Assembly (NCBI GenBank): GCA_030536615.1
Contig: JAUNPQ010000007.1
Coordinates: 1 to 58,137, forward strand
Direction of reading: 5' to 3'
From: Bacteroidales bacterium
GTDB taxonomy: Bacteria > Bacteroidota > Bacteroidia > Bacteroidales > Muribaculaceae
Length of the DNA: 58,137 nucleotides
A program made the position numbers and the translations under genes. Position 1 is the first letter of the stretch, and every line of letters begins with the position of its first letter. The notes beneath the pieces were generated by a model, which was not told where the DNA came from, ran no database searches, and saw only the letters and a program-made list of their open reading frames with translations. Below are positions 43,940 to 52,743 of the stretch, in pieces.

Positions 43940-46900
43940 ATGAGATATCCTATAAAAAAACTTCTTTACAATAATCTCCGCACATTTGCACTGATTGTGG
44001 CCGGAGTGACGGCTATTCTGACAACGGTTGATCTTTCAGCACAAGGAAAGGTGACCCATCCGGCCAATTCAAAATTTGCCAAAGGGAAATGGGTGCGTGT
44101 GAAAGTGCCCGGTGACGGCATATGTCAGATAACCTTTGAGCAGCTGAAAGAGTGGGGCTTCTCCAACCCGAATATCGTACGTGTTTTTGGCTACGGACCG
44201 GCAACACTACAGCATAACTGTTTCAGGGACGGGGAGATGACAGACATATATCCCACCAAGCATATGACCACATCCGACCACCGGCTGTTGTTTTATGGCG
44301 CCGGAGCCTCATATCCGGTGATTGACCGTGTCTTTTCCGGCAACTCATGGAATGTGGTTTCGAAACGAAGCTATTATTCCACTGAGAGCTACTACTTTAT
44401 TACAGACAGTCAGGAGAATATACAAGAGGAATATATAGAAGATATAGCCTATCAGCCCACGGGCTATGCTGTGCTCAACACGCACGTACATCTTGAGATA
44501 GAAGACATAGACAAGTATAATCCCGGTAAAGGCGGAGCCATATACCATAACCGGCGTCTGTCACCGGGAGAGACTGTAGAGGCGCGCTTTCCCATCCGTG
44601 ATTTTTCAAGCACGGAGGGCCATCTGGCACGTGTGGATTTCCGGATAGCCGCCAAAGGCGATATGGCGGGTAAGATGACAGTCGATATCCCTGACGGGCT
44701 TGAGGCCACCAATGTGTCGGCAAGTACAACGACCGATGCAGCCTCAAGTCTCAACTCATACCGTTACAGTGAGTACACATCATACACTCAGTTCAAGAAC
44801 GCGGAAAATGGCGGTAGGATAAACGACGGCACATACACTTTCTCCACCACCGTGCCCACAAGTCCCCGCTTCTCATACGTGGCCTATGACTATGCCTCTC
44901 TTGCATATCGGCGCAACAACATTCTGTTGCCCGATGAGAGCTTCATGATCATGCATTTCCCGCAGGCCATGAAAGGACAGCCTGTCATAATGAGAGATGT
45001 GCCGAGCAGAACAAGTTTTCACATGTGGGACATATCAGACCCGACAGAGGTCAGATCTTACAGAACGATTTACGATGATGAACTGCACACGGTCACAGCC
45101 ACATTCCCGTACAGGTATCTGCCGGGAGCCACGTCATCAGACCCGGATTTCCGTTCATTCGGAGCGCGAATAATAGCGTTCAATACCAACATGCAGTTCC
45201 CTGAGGCGGAATTTGCCGGAAACGTGAAAAAACAGAACATACATGGTGATCCTACGCCTGAAATGGTAATTGTGACCACTGAAGAATTGCGGCCATACGC
45301 CGAACAACTTGCACAGGCTCACAGACAGACCGATGGCATAACAGTGAATGTATATACACAGCAGGAAGTCTATAACGAGTTCTCATACGGCAACCGTGAC
45401 GCCATGGGCATAAGACGCATGGCAAAGATGTTCTATGACCGCAGCACATCACTGTCCCAGTTTAAATATCTGCTGATGTATGGCGCTACGACATATGACA
45501 ACCTCGGAGTTGAACTTCACAGCGACAATGAACAGCTTTTGTGCTATGAAGCGGAAAGCTTCGGAAACGACTGGGGAGCACCCCGCGCAAACAACATCAA
45601 CTACTGCAGTGACATGTTCTTTGCATTTCTTGATGACAATTATGACCCGAATCAGCAGCACCGTCAGCAATGTCAGATAGCGGTGGGACGCATTCCCGCA
45701 ACAAACGCCGGCGATGCAGCAGCCGTGAACCGCAAGATAATATCGTACATCACCAATCCGCCGGCTCCTGAAAACTACATGCGTGCCGTGCTCTTCTCCG
45801 ATGATGGCGACAACAGCGGTCATCTCAATCAGTCTCTGGAACTGGACACCCTGCTCATGGAGGCAAGAAACCTGACAATCATACGCCCTCACAACTCCCT
45901 GTATCCACGTGGCGTTGAGAATGAAGGCGCAAGGAAACGTCTTGTCGAGGCACTCCGGCAAGGAACAGGGTTGTTCAGCTATACAGGGCATGGAAATCCC
46001 CGCGAGTTCACGGCTGAAAAACTATATAGCCAGACGCTTATCAATTCTACAGAATATCCCGTATGGCCGTTTGCCATGCTGTCTACCTGCAACGCATATA
46101 CCCTTGATGCCAATCTGCGTCATATAGGTGAGAGCATGCTCTTCAAAGAAAATGGAGGCGCCATAGGTGTGGTTGGTGCGTGCCGTGAAGTGTATATGCT
46201 TATCAACCAGATGATAAATGAGGCGATAATATCCGCTTACGGCTATGCCACTCCCGGATCAACCGTCGGCTCCGTATACCAGACAGGTTTCAACAATGCA
46301 CTGAACCGATGCTCAGGCACAGAATCGTTCCGTAACATAATGTGTTACAATCTTTGCGGAGATCCTGCTGTCCGTCTCTCAGTCCCTGACCGTCATCTCA
46401 GAATAAAGAAAATAAATGGCGTGGACCTTTCGGCATCAGACCAGACTGTCACAGTGCGTCCGTATGATGAGATCACTGTTGAAGCCGAGGTGTGGAACGA
46501 GACAGGGGCAATGGAGTATAATTTTGCCGGCGATGCACTTGTGGAACTGTATGAGTCGCCACATACCACTCAGGTCATCCAAAAAACCGAAGCCGATAAA
46601 ATCAGAGATGTCACTCTCGACGAGAATCTCATAGTCCAGACACGTGTGCCTGTAGAAAAAGGCATTGTCAAGGCGACATTCCGTGTGCCCTATACCGTCT
46701 ATAACGGACGTAACAGCCGAATAGTGATTGTGGCCAGAAGCAATGATGAAGCTCCGGCACAGGCATCTGTCACAGACCGCGTGTATATTGACGGGCAGGC
46801 CGATGCCGCCGATGTTGAGATCATCCCTCCTGTTATAGACAATTTCTATATTGTGGGTCATGACATGGCTCAGGCCGTTCCTCAGGATATCGTGCTGCGT

Positions 46901-47452
46901 GCCGGCGTGACACTTGGCAACGGCGGCATGAGTGTGGGCTCATCCATAGGCGCCGGGATGAAAATGCTTATTGATGACTTCACGTCACTTGACGGCATGC
47001 TCCAGTCTGTGACCGTGAACGCTGACAATACGGCCACGGTCGAGATTCCGGTTTCAAGCATGTCTGACGGTGCGCACACTGCCACGCTTGTTGTGACAGA
47101 CAATTTCGGGACACGCGTGGAAAAGACAATCTCATTCATAGTGCGCAATTCCACAACACAGTCGGAACTCTATGCAGATACAGATATAGCGCGCGAGAGT
47201 ATGGAATTTGATATGGATGACTATGAGGTGTCATCCGGCCACTCGCGGCTCATTATCACGGACGCTTCAGGAAAAACCGCATTCTCGGCTGAGGGTATCA
47301 CTTTCCCTTATAAGTGGGACCTGAAAGGGTTTGACGGCAACCCCGTTCCGGACGGCTTGTACAATGCTGTGTTCATGCAGCAGAAAGAAACCGGATTCCA
47401 TTGGTCTACGGCATGGGAGTTCGTGGTGATAGCACCTACTGTAAATCCCTGA
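43940..47452 (+). CDS. PorU-like C25 protease, copy 2
   Basis: A 1170-residue protein with an N-terminal membrane or signal segment (FALIVAGVTAILTTVDLSAQG). It begins like copy 1 (GKWVRVKVPGDGICQITFEQLKEWGFSNPN against GRWVKISVPRSGVYAINASTLRSWGFSNPS, each split into shorter blocks here) and has the C25 core. His684 (YTGHGNPRE) and Cys717 (STCNAYTLD) again are 33 residues apart. After the core come Ig-like domains (about 860-1070) and a FlgD-like C-terminal domain (IITDASGKTAFSAEG). The active-site surroundings differ from copy 1 (STCNA instead of ATCDF). It may be a second sortase or a dedicated peptidase. It sits directly before porV, the usual place of porU. Confidence 0.82.
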   Translation: MRYPIKKLLYNNLRTFALIVAGVTAILTTVDLSAQGKVTHPANSKFAKGKWVRVKVPGDGICQITFEQLKEWGFSNPNIVRVFGYGPATLQHNCFRDGEMTDIYPTKHMTTSDHRLLFYGAGASYPVIDRVFSGNSWNVVSKRSYYSTESYYFITDSQENIQEEYIEDIAYQPTGYAVLNTHVHLEIEDIDKYNPGKGGAIYHNRRLSPGETVEARFPIRDFSSTEGHLARVDFRIAAKGDMAGKMTVDIPDGLEATNVSASTTTDAASSLNSYRYSEYTSYTQFKNAENGGRINDGTYTFSTTVPTSPRFSYVAYDYASLAYRRNNILLPDESFMIMHFPQAMKGQPVIMRDVPSRTSFHMWDISDPTEVRSYRTIYDDELHTVTATFPYRYLPGATSSDPDFRSFGARIIAFNTNMQFPEAEFAGNVKKQNIHGDPTPEMVIVTTEELRPYAEQLAQAHRQTDGITVNVYTQQEVYNEFSYGNRDAMGIRRMAKMFYDRSTSLSQFKYLLMYGATTYDNLGVELHSDNEQLLCYEAESFGNDWGAPRANNINYCSDMFFAFLDDNYDPNQQHRQQCQIAVGRIPATNAGDAAAVNRKIISYITNPPAPENYMRAVLFSDDGDNSGHLNQSLELDTLLMEARNLTIIRPHNSLYPRGVENEGARKRLVEALRQGTGLFSYTGHGNPREFTAEKLYSQTLINSTEYPVWPFAMLSTCNAYTLDANLRHIGESMLFKENGGAIGVVGACREVYMLINQMINEAIISAYGYATPGSTVGSVYQTGFNNALNRCSGTESFRNIMCYNLCGDPAVRLSVPDRHLRIKKINGVDLSASDQTVTVRPYDEITVEAEVWNETGAMEYNFAGDALVELYESPHTTQVIQKTEADKIRDVTLDENLIVQTRVPVEKGIVKATFRVPYTVYNGRNSRIVIVARSNDEAPAQASVTDRVYIDGQADAADVEIIPPVIDNFYIVGHDMAQAVPQDIVLRAGVTLGNGGMSVGSSIGAGMKMLIDDFTSLDGMLQSVTVNADNTATVEIPVSSMSDGAHTATLVVTDNFGTRVEKTISFIVRNSTTQSELYADTDIARESMEFDMDDYEVSSGHSRLIITDASGKTAFSAEGITFPYKWDLKGFDGNPVPDGLYNAVFMQQKETGFHWSTAWEFVVIAPTVNP

Positions 47453-47485
47453 GACTGAATATTACATAAAAGGCCATGTATAGCG

Positions 47486-47515
47486 GCCCCGTCGCACAAT
47501 ATTCAGCGACGGGGC
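47486..47515 (+). terminator. Strong hairpin between the second PorU-like gene and porV
   Basis: A perfect 10-bp stem GCCCCGTCGC (47486-47495) with its complement (47506-47515) and a 10-base loop. No U-run follows (GCGTTATATAC). It may stop or attenuate transcription 34 bp after the stop. Confidence 0.55.
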
Positions 47516-47587
47516 GCGTTATATACTAAGAACATAGAAAAATACATTCAAATATAACAGACCGATATCTGTTCCAATAAATAGAAA

Positions 47588-48811
47588 ATGAATAAAGCAA
47601 TCCGCTATATCACAGTACTGTCATTGGCAGTGGGAGCATTCAATGTCGCCCATGCCGACGGCAACGAAATCAAGGATTCAGAATTCAACCCGATCACAAC
47701 CGGCGTCACATCGCTCTCCATAGCGCCTGATGCACGAGGCGCGTCAATGGGCGATCTTGGAGCTGCCACAGAGCCTGATGTAAACTCCCAGTTCTGGAAT
47801 CCGTCAAAATATGCATTCGCCTATTCGTCAGGCGGTGTCTCTCTAAGCTATACTCCGTGGCTGCGCAAACTTATCAATGACATTTTTCTTGCCAACGTCT
47901 CCGGTTATTTCAAACTCGGCAGCGGTGACAATCAGGCCATAAGCGCCTCTTTGCGCTACTTCTCGCTTGGTGAAGTGACGACAAATGATCATGGCGGCGA
48001 AACCTCCCAAAGCCTTAACCCCTATGAATTGTCTGTTGATGTGGGTTATTCACGCAAGCTTTCGGAGAAATTCTCCATGGGCGTTGTGTTCAGATATATC
48101 TACTCTGACCTCGGGTTCTCGGCGTCATATGCCGGCAATCAGTCAACCGGAGCATCCGCGTTCTCGGCTGATATATCCGGATATTTCCAGACATGGCCCG
48201 TCATTGGTCGCAGCGAGTGCCAGTGGGCGTGGGGATGGAACATATCAAACATAGGTACGAAAGTATCATATAACAACGGTAACTATCCGGCGTTCCTGCC
48301 CACAAATCTCCGTCTGGGAACCTCATTCACATTTCCGTTGGCGGATTATCACAATCTGGCTATAAACCTTGATGCCAACAAGTTGCTTGTACCTGCGCGT
48401 CCCCGTGAAAAAGACTATGACACAAGCACCACCGAGGGGCAGGATGAATATCAGCGCGCTGTGAAAGACTGGGAGAACATGTCCCCGATAACCGGCATAT
48501 TCAAGTCCTTCTCAGATGCTCCCGGCGGCTTCAAGGAAGAACTCAGAGAAATAACATGGAGTCTGGGCGCCGAATACAGCTACAACAATCAGTTTTTTCT
48601 GCGCGCCGGTTATTTCTATGAGAACGCCATGAAAGGCAACCGTCAGTATTTCGGCATCGGTGCCGGCTTCTCCCTCAATGTGGTGCGTCTGGATGCATCC
48701 TATATGCTTGCCACCGCACAGACATCTCCGCTTGACCAGACCCTTCGCTTCACCCTGTCGTTTGACATGGATGGTCTGCGTGACCTGTTGGGCAAGCGCA
48801 AACGTCGTTAA
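47588..48811 (+). CDS. porV: T9SS outer-membrane cargo shuttle PorV
   Basis: A 407-residue outer-membrane beta-barrel of the PorV (LptO) family. A signal peptide (MNKAIRYITVLSLAVGAFNVAHA) precedes the family start ITTGVTSLSIAPDARGASMGDLGAATEPD (split), then SQFWNPSKYAF. FadL-like barrel strands run to the end (QTLRFTLSFDMDGL). PorV collects CTD proteins at the secretion pore and takes them to the PorU attachment complex. It is next to the second PorU-like gene, with a hairpin between them. Confidence 0.92.
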   Translation: MNKAIRYITVLSLAVGAFNVAHADGNEIKDSEFNPITTGVTSLSIAPDARGASMGDLGAATEPDVNSQFWNPSKYAFAYSSGGVSLSYTPWLRKLINDIFLANVSGYFKLGSGDNQAISASLRYFSLGEVTTNDHGGETSQSLNPYELSVDVGYSRKLSEKFSMGVVFRYIYSDLGFSASYAGNQSTGASAFSADISGYFQTWPVIGRSECQWAWGWNISNIGTKVSYNNGNYPAFLPTNLRLGTSFTFPLADYHNLAINLDANKLLVPARPREKDYDTSTTEGQDEYQRAVKDWENMSPITGIFKSFSDAPGGFKEELREITWSLGAEYSYNNQFFLRAGYFYENAMKGNRQYFGIGAGFSLNVVRLDASYMLATAQTSPLDQTLRFTLSFDMDGLRDLLGKRKRR

Positions 48812-48823
48812 TCTGTTAAAGAT

Positions 48824-49297
48824 ATGCGCATAGGGTCCGGATTTGATGTTCACCGTCTTGTGGAAAGCCGACGCTGCATTGTCTGCGGTGTGGATATTCC
48901 CCATGCCCGGGGACTTGCAGGCCACTCGGATGCGGATGTGGCCATACACGCACTGTGCGACGCTCTGCTCGGAGCTGCCGCGTTGGGAGACATAGGGACA
49001 CATTTTCCGGACAATGATGCAGCATTTTCAGGCATAGACTCACGGATATTGCTGCGTGATGTTGTGGCGTTGCTGACTGCCGGAGGGTATAAGATTGTGA
49101 ACGTTGACATCACCATCATTGCTCAGGCGCCTAAGATGGCCCCCCACATTTCCGCCATGCGTGCAAATATGGCCGAGGATCTTGGCATACACATGGACTA
49201 TGTGTCTGTCAAAGCCACAACCACTGAGCATCTCGGATTTACAGGCCGCGGGGAGGGAATTGCCGCGCAGGCCGTCGCGCTAATAGATAATCTCTGA
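48824..49297 (+). CDS. ispF: 2-C-methyl-D-erythritol 2,4-cyclodiphosphate synthase
   Basis: A 157-residue IspF, the MEP-pathway enzyme that forms the cyclic diphosphate for isoprenoid synthesis. The family signature [12 protein letters not shown] (metal-binding DVH near residue 8), the [26 protein letters not shown] block (in parts, around 35-60) and the [21 protein letters not shown] ending are complete. It lies 12 bp after porV, so a housekeeping gene is inside the T9SS transcript unit. This may keep the secretion block expressed at a basal level. Confidence 0.97.
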   Translation: MRIGSGFDVHRLVESRRCIVCGVDIPHARGLAGHSDADVAIHALCDALLGAAALGDIGTHFPDNDAAFSGIDSRILLRDVVALLTAGGYKIVNVDITIIAQAPKMAPHISAMRANMAEDLGIHMDYVSVKATTTEHLGFTGRGEGIAAQAVALIDNL

Positions 49298-49310
49298 TTT
49301 CGTGCCGCCT

Positions 49311-50885
49311 ATGAGAATGGAATTGCCTGTAAAAGCCGGTGATGCAGCCACACAGACTATTGAAATAGACAATGGTCGCGCTGTCATAATAGGAGCCAAC
49401 GGTGCCGGAAAGACTCGCTTTGCCAGACATATCTCACGTCAGTTGGGGGAGAAAGCATTCACTCTCAATCTGGTAGAGGCTCTTTATAAGGATTCTGTGC
49501 CTGATGCCGAAGCATCTGACACAGACAGACTGTTCATGGCGTCACATCTGCCTGAGTATGAAAAGAATCGTTCCCAGACGCCACTGGAACGGCTCATATC
49601 CATGCTTATGCATGAAGAACTTGAACAGATGCTTGCCTACAAATTCGGAGACTCAAAAGAAGACACTACACTCCCTCATACTCGCCTTGACACCCTGATG
49701 GAACTGTGGAAACGAATATTTCCACAGAATGATGTGCTTGTTGAGGGAGGAAAACTCCTTTTCAGGAACGGAATGGCGGCTGATTCATTTCCCGTGCGCA
49801 GGCTGAGCCATGGCGAGAGGGCAGTGCTCTATTACGGAGCGGCAATGTCATATGCGCCTCGGAATTCCGTGATTTTTGTGGATAGTCCCGAGATGTTTCT
49901 GCACCCCTCAACGATGCAGCTTCTGTGGAACACCCTTGAGGCGATGCGATCGGACTGTACGGTTATCTACGTGACACATGACGTGGAATTTGCCGCCTCA
50001 CGCGCCGGCGCCACTGTGATATGGGTGCGCGCCTGTGACATATCCGCGCCAACAGGACCTGTGTGGGATTATAATGTGTTGCCTCCTCAGGATGCAATAG
50101 ATGACAAAATGTACATGACCATCCTCGGGGAGCGCCGCAGTGTGCTTTTTATCGAGGGAGACCAACGGTCAATAGATGCGAGGCTTTATCCGATGATCTT
50201 TCCTGACAGGTCAGTCAAACCGCTGGGAAGCTGCAACAAAGTCATAGAATCCACACGCACGTTCAATGACCTGAACGGACTGCATCACATGTCCGCTGCC
50301 GGCATAGTTGACCGCGATCGTCGCGATGACGCCGAGGTTGACTACCTGCGCCGCAAAAACATCATGGTGCCGGATGTGGCTGAGATTGAGAATATCCTGT
50401 TGCTTCCGGAAGTGGTGCGAAGTGTTGCCGGTGCATGCGGGAAAAATCCGATGCATGTGTTCAATTCCGTGTCAAAGTCAATTATGGCGATGTTTCGGCA
50501 TGATCTGCATCAGCAGGCCATGCTTCATACCCGCCACAGAGTGAAACGTACACTTGAATATCGTGTTGACGGCCGTTTCGCTGACATCAATGCCCTTGAA
50601 AAACACATGGACGCCCTTATTGAGGAAATTGACGCACGGGGTCTCTATGACAGCTTCTGCCGCCGCTTCCACAGTCTGCTCCGCGACAATGACTATCGGG
50701 AAATACTTAAAGTCTATAACCAGAAATCAATGCTCTCCGGTTGCAACGTGGCCGGTCTTTGCGGACTTAAGAACAAAGACGAGTATATAGACAGGATCAT
50801 GGAGATTCTGCGTGGCGACACGCCTTATGCCGACACTATACGCAAGGCTGTCAGAGCTGCTTTGAGTGCACCTGCTGTTTTTTGA
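49311..50885 (+). CDS. ATPase-TOPRIM (DUF4435-like) fusion, OLD/PARIS-like
   Basis: A 524-residue protein from ATG 49311 (a GTG at 49302 is a weaker alternative). Residues 28-35 are Walker A GANGAGKT; the ABC signature LSHGERAVLY lies near 165, Walker B SVIFVDSPEMFLHP near 190 and the switch His in YVTHDVEFA. A second domain starts at about 280: SVLFIEGDQRSIDARLYPM carries the acidic IEGD of a TOPRIM fold and AAGIVDRDRRDD the DxD-type pair. This order, ABC ATPase then TOPRIM/DUF4435, is that of OLD-family nucleases and of fused AriA-AriB in PARIS antiphage defence. It starts 14 bp after ispF. Function here is unknown. Confidence 0.78.
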   Translation: MRMELPVKAGDAATQTIEIDNGRAVIIGANGAGKTRFARHISRQLGEKAFTLNLVEALYKDSVPDAEASDTDRLFMASHLPEYEKNRSQTPLERLISMLMHEELEQMLAYKFGDSKEDTTLPHTRLDTLMELWKRIFPQNDVLVEGGKLLFRNGMAADSFPVRRLSHGERAVLYYGAAMSYAPRNSVIFVDSPEMFLHPSTMQLLWNTLEAMRSDCTVIYVTHDVEFAASRAGATVIWVRACDISAPTGPVWDYNVLPPQDAIDDKMYMTILGERRSVLFIEGDQRSIDARLYPMIFPDRSVKPLGSCNKVIESTRTFNDLNGLHHMSAAGIVDRDRRDDAEVDYLRRKNIMVPDVAEIENILLLPEVVRSVAGACGKNPMHVFNSVSKSIMAMFRHDLHQQAMLHTRHRVKRTLEYRVDGRFADINALEKHMDALIEEIDARGLYDSFCRRFHSLLRDNDYREILKVYNQKSMLSGCNVAGLCGLKNKDEYIDRIMEILRGDTPYADTIRKAVRAALSAPAVF

Positions 50886-50912
50886 TTTCATAGACAATAA
50901 AACGCCGTCTGC

Positions 50913-51710
50913 ATGCGTTTTATATGGAAGAAACGCTACACAACGGCTGTGTGGCGCTTACATATTCCAATCAATATTGAATTGAAAACAAAGCACATAT
51001 ACATATTTGTTGCACTTTTAGGTATGATTGCCTGCTGCCAGTCGGCAATGGGACGCACATTCAATGACAAGCTGCAGAACCGCCCATATGCGGACAACAG
51101 ACGCTGGCATCTCGGCTTCTCTGTCGGTGCGTTTGTTCAGGATCTGAAATTCTCTCACAACGGAATGGTGACGGAAAATGGCGAAAGCTGGTATATGGAA
51201 CAACCCTCCTATTCGCCGGGATTCTGCGTGAACGGACTCTTTGACCTTCGCCTCAACAACTATTTCAATGTCAGAGTCAGTCCCGGCATGTATTTCGGCA
51301 ACCGTGACGTTCATTTCATTGATGTGAATAATCCAGATAGCAAGGAGCGACAGAACATCAAGAGCGCTTATGTTGTGGCGCCGGTTGATCTGAAATACAG
51401 CGCTGTGCGCCTGCGCAACATACGCCCTTATGTGACCACCGGCATGATGGCCGCTTTTGATGTGTCCAAGAAGCGGTCTGACTTCCTGAAACTGAAGAGT
51501 ACGGATCTTTACTGGACAGTGGGATTCGGCTGCGACTTCTATCTGCCATACTTCAAACTTATTCCGGAGGTCAAGTTCTGTCTGGGGCTGACTGATGTTC
51601 TGCAGCATGACCGCCCTGACCTTGTCGATGAGCCGGAGAAACTGAAATTCACCCAGAGCCTCAAGAAAGCGGTGTCGAAAATGATAGTGCTAACTTTCTA
51701 TTTTGAATGA
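50913..51710 (+). CDS. porT: T9SS outer-membrane protein PorT
   Basis: A 265-residue outer-membrane beta-barrel of the PorT family. An N-terminal signal region (about residues 28-46: IYIFVALLGMIACCQSAMG) is followed by NDKLQNRPYADNRRWHLGFSVG, the usual PorT start, and by strand pairs to a final Phe-containing strand (MIVLTFYFE). PorT is needed for T9SS assembly in Porphyromonas and Flavobacterium (SprT there). The ATG at 50913 gives an overlong N-region; a TTG at 50985 would give a standard signal peptide. The stop overlaps porP by 4 bp. Confidence 0.87.
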   Translation: MRFIWKKRYTTAVWRLHIPINIELKTKHIYIFVALLGMIACCQSAMGRTFNDKLQNRPYADNRRWHLGFSVGAFVQDLKFSHNGMVTENGESWYMEQPSYSPGFCVNGLFDLRLNNYFNVRVSPGMYFGNRDVHFIDVNNPDSKERQNIKSAYVVAPVDLKYSAVRLRNIRPYVTTGMMAAFDVSKKRSDFLKLKSTDLYWTVGFGCDFYLPYFKLIPEVKFCLGLTDVLQHDRPDLVDEPEKLKFTQSLKKAVSKMIVLTFYFE

Positions 51711-52714
51711 TGAAGCTACTGCGTAAAACAGCGATATATATCATCGCGGGTGTGATGATGCTCCTCATGGCAACCACAGCGCGGGCACAGACAGATCCCC
51801 AGTTCTCGCAATATTATGCCGTGCCGACTTTCTATAATCCGGCTGCCGTTGGCCGCACCGACTTTCTGAACATACGCGGCGGAGGCCGCATGCAGTGGGT
51901 GGGTATAGACCATGCGCCGGTGTCATTTGTTCTTGCCGCCGACATGCCTTTCAAATTCATCGGCAAGCGTTTCGGTACAGGTCTTGTAATGAGCCAGGAG
52001 AGCATAGGCCTTTATAAGACATTGACATTGAACGCGCAGATTGCTTTCAAACTGAAAAAATGGGGCGGTGAGTTCACATTTGCCTTTCAGCCGGGCATGT
52101 ATGACCAGGCATTCAGAGGCAGTGATGTGAAGTTGCCTGATGACGATGACTATCATCAGGGAACCGATGACGCCATACCCACGCAGGACCTCCATGGCAC
52201 CGCCTTTGACATTGGCGCCGGAGTCTGGTATGAGCATCGCCACTGGTGGGCAGGCCTGTCATGCACCCACATCACATCGCCGTCGGTGACACTCAACAGC
52301 GATGGTGGCGGAGCAGGTGACACCGGTGCCGGACAACACCTCTATGAATTTCAGGCCGGCCGTACGGTTTATTTTATGGCCGGAGGCAATATTCCATTGA
52401 AAAATACGTTATTTGAAGTGATGCCGTCTGTGCTTGTCAAGAGTGATTTCACATTCACGACAGCTGAGATCAACGCCCGGGCGCGTTACCGTAAATTTCT
52501 GAGTTTTGGCGTGGGCTACCGTTGGAACGACGCAGTAACAGCCACCGTGGCCGCTGAAATAAAGAATTTTTATATAGGATACAGCTATGACTATCCTGTC
52601 TCCGCAATAGCAAAAGCCTCGTCAGGCAGCCATGAAATCATGGTCGGGTATCGTCTGAAACTCAATCTTGGCGAGAAAAACAAAAACAGACACAAAAGCA
52701 TCCGCTTGATGTAA
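51707..52714 (+). CDS. porP: T9SS outer-membrane protein PorP
   Basis: A 335-residue beta-barrel of the PorP/SprF family. The signal peptide ends near ARAQ and is followed by TDPQFSQYYAVPTFYNPAAVG, the family hallmark, then GGGRMQWVGI and barrel strands to the end. PorP anchors the PorK/PorN ring system at the outer membrane together with other parts. An acidic insert (DDDDYHQGTDD, residues about 145-155) is present. It overlaps porT by 4 bp and precedes porK by 29 bp, the usual porP-K-L-M-N order. Confidence 0.95.
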   Translation: MMKLLRKTAIYIIAGVMMLLMATTARAQTDPQFSQYYAVPTFYNPAAVGRTDFLNIRGGGRMQWVGIDHAPVSFVLAADMPFKFIGKRFGTGLVMSQESIGLYKTLTLNAQIAFKLKKWGGEFTFAFQPGMYDQAFRGSDVKLPDDDDYHQGTDDAIPTQDLHGTAFDIGAGVWYEHRHWWAGLSCTHITSPSVTLNSDGGGAGDTGAGQHLYEFQAGRTVYFMAGGNIPLKNTLFEVMPSVLVKSDFTFTTAEINARARYRKFLSFGVGYRWNDAVTATVAAEIKNFYIGYSYDYPVSAIAKASSGSHEIMVGYRLKLNLGEKNKNRHKSIRLM

Positions 52715-52743
52715 ACCGAAAAAGAAAAACCAATCAACAAGAT

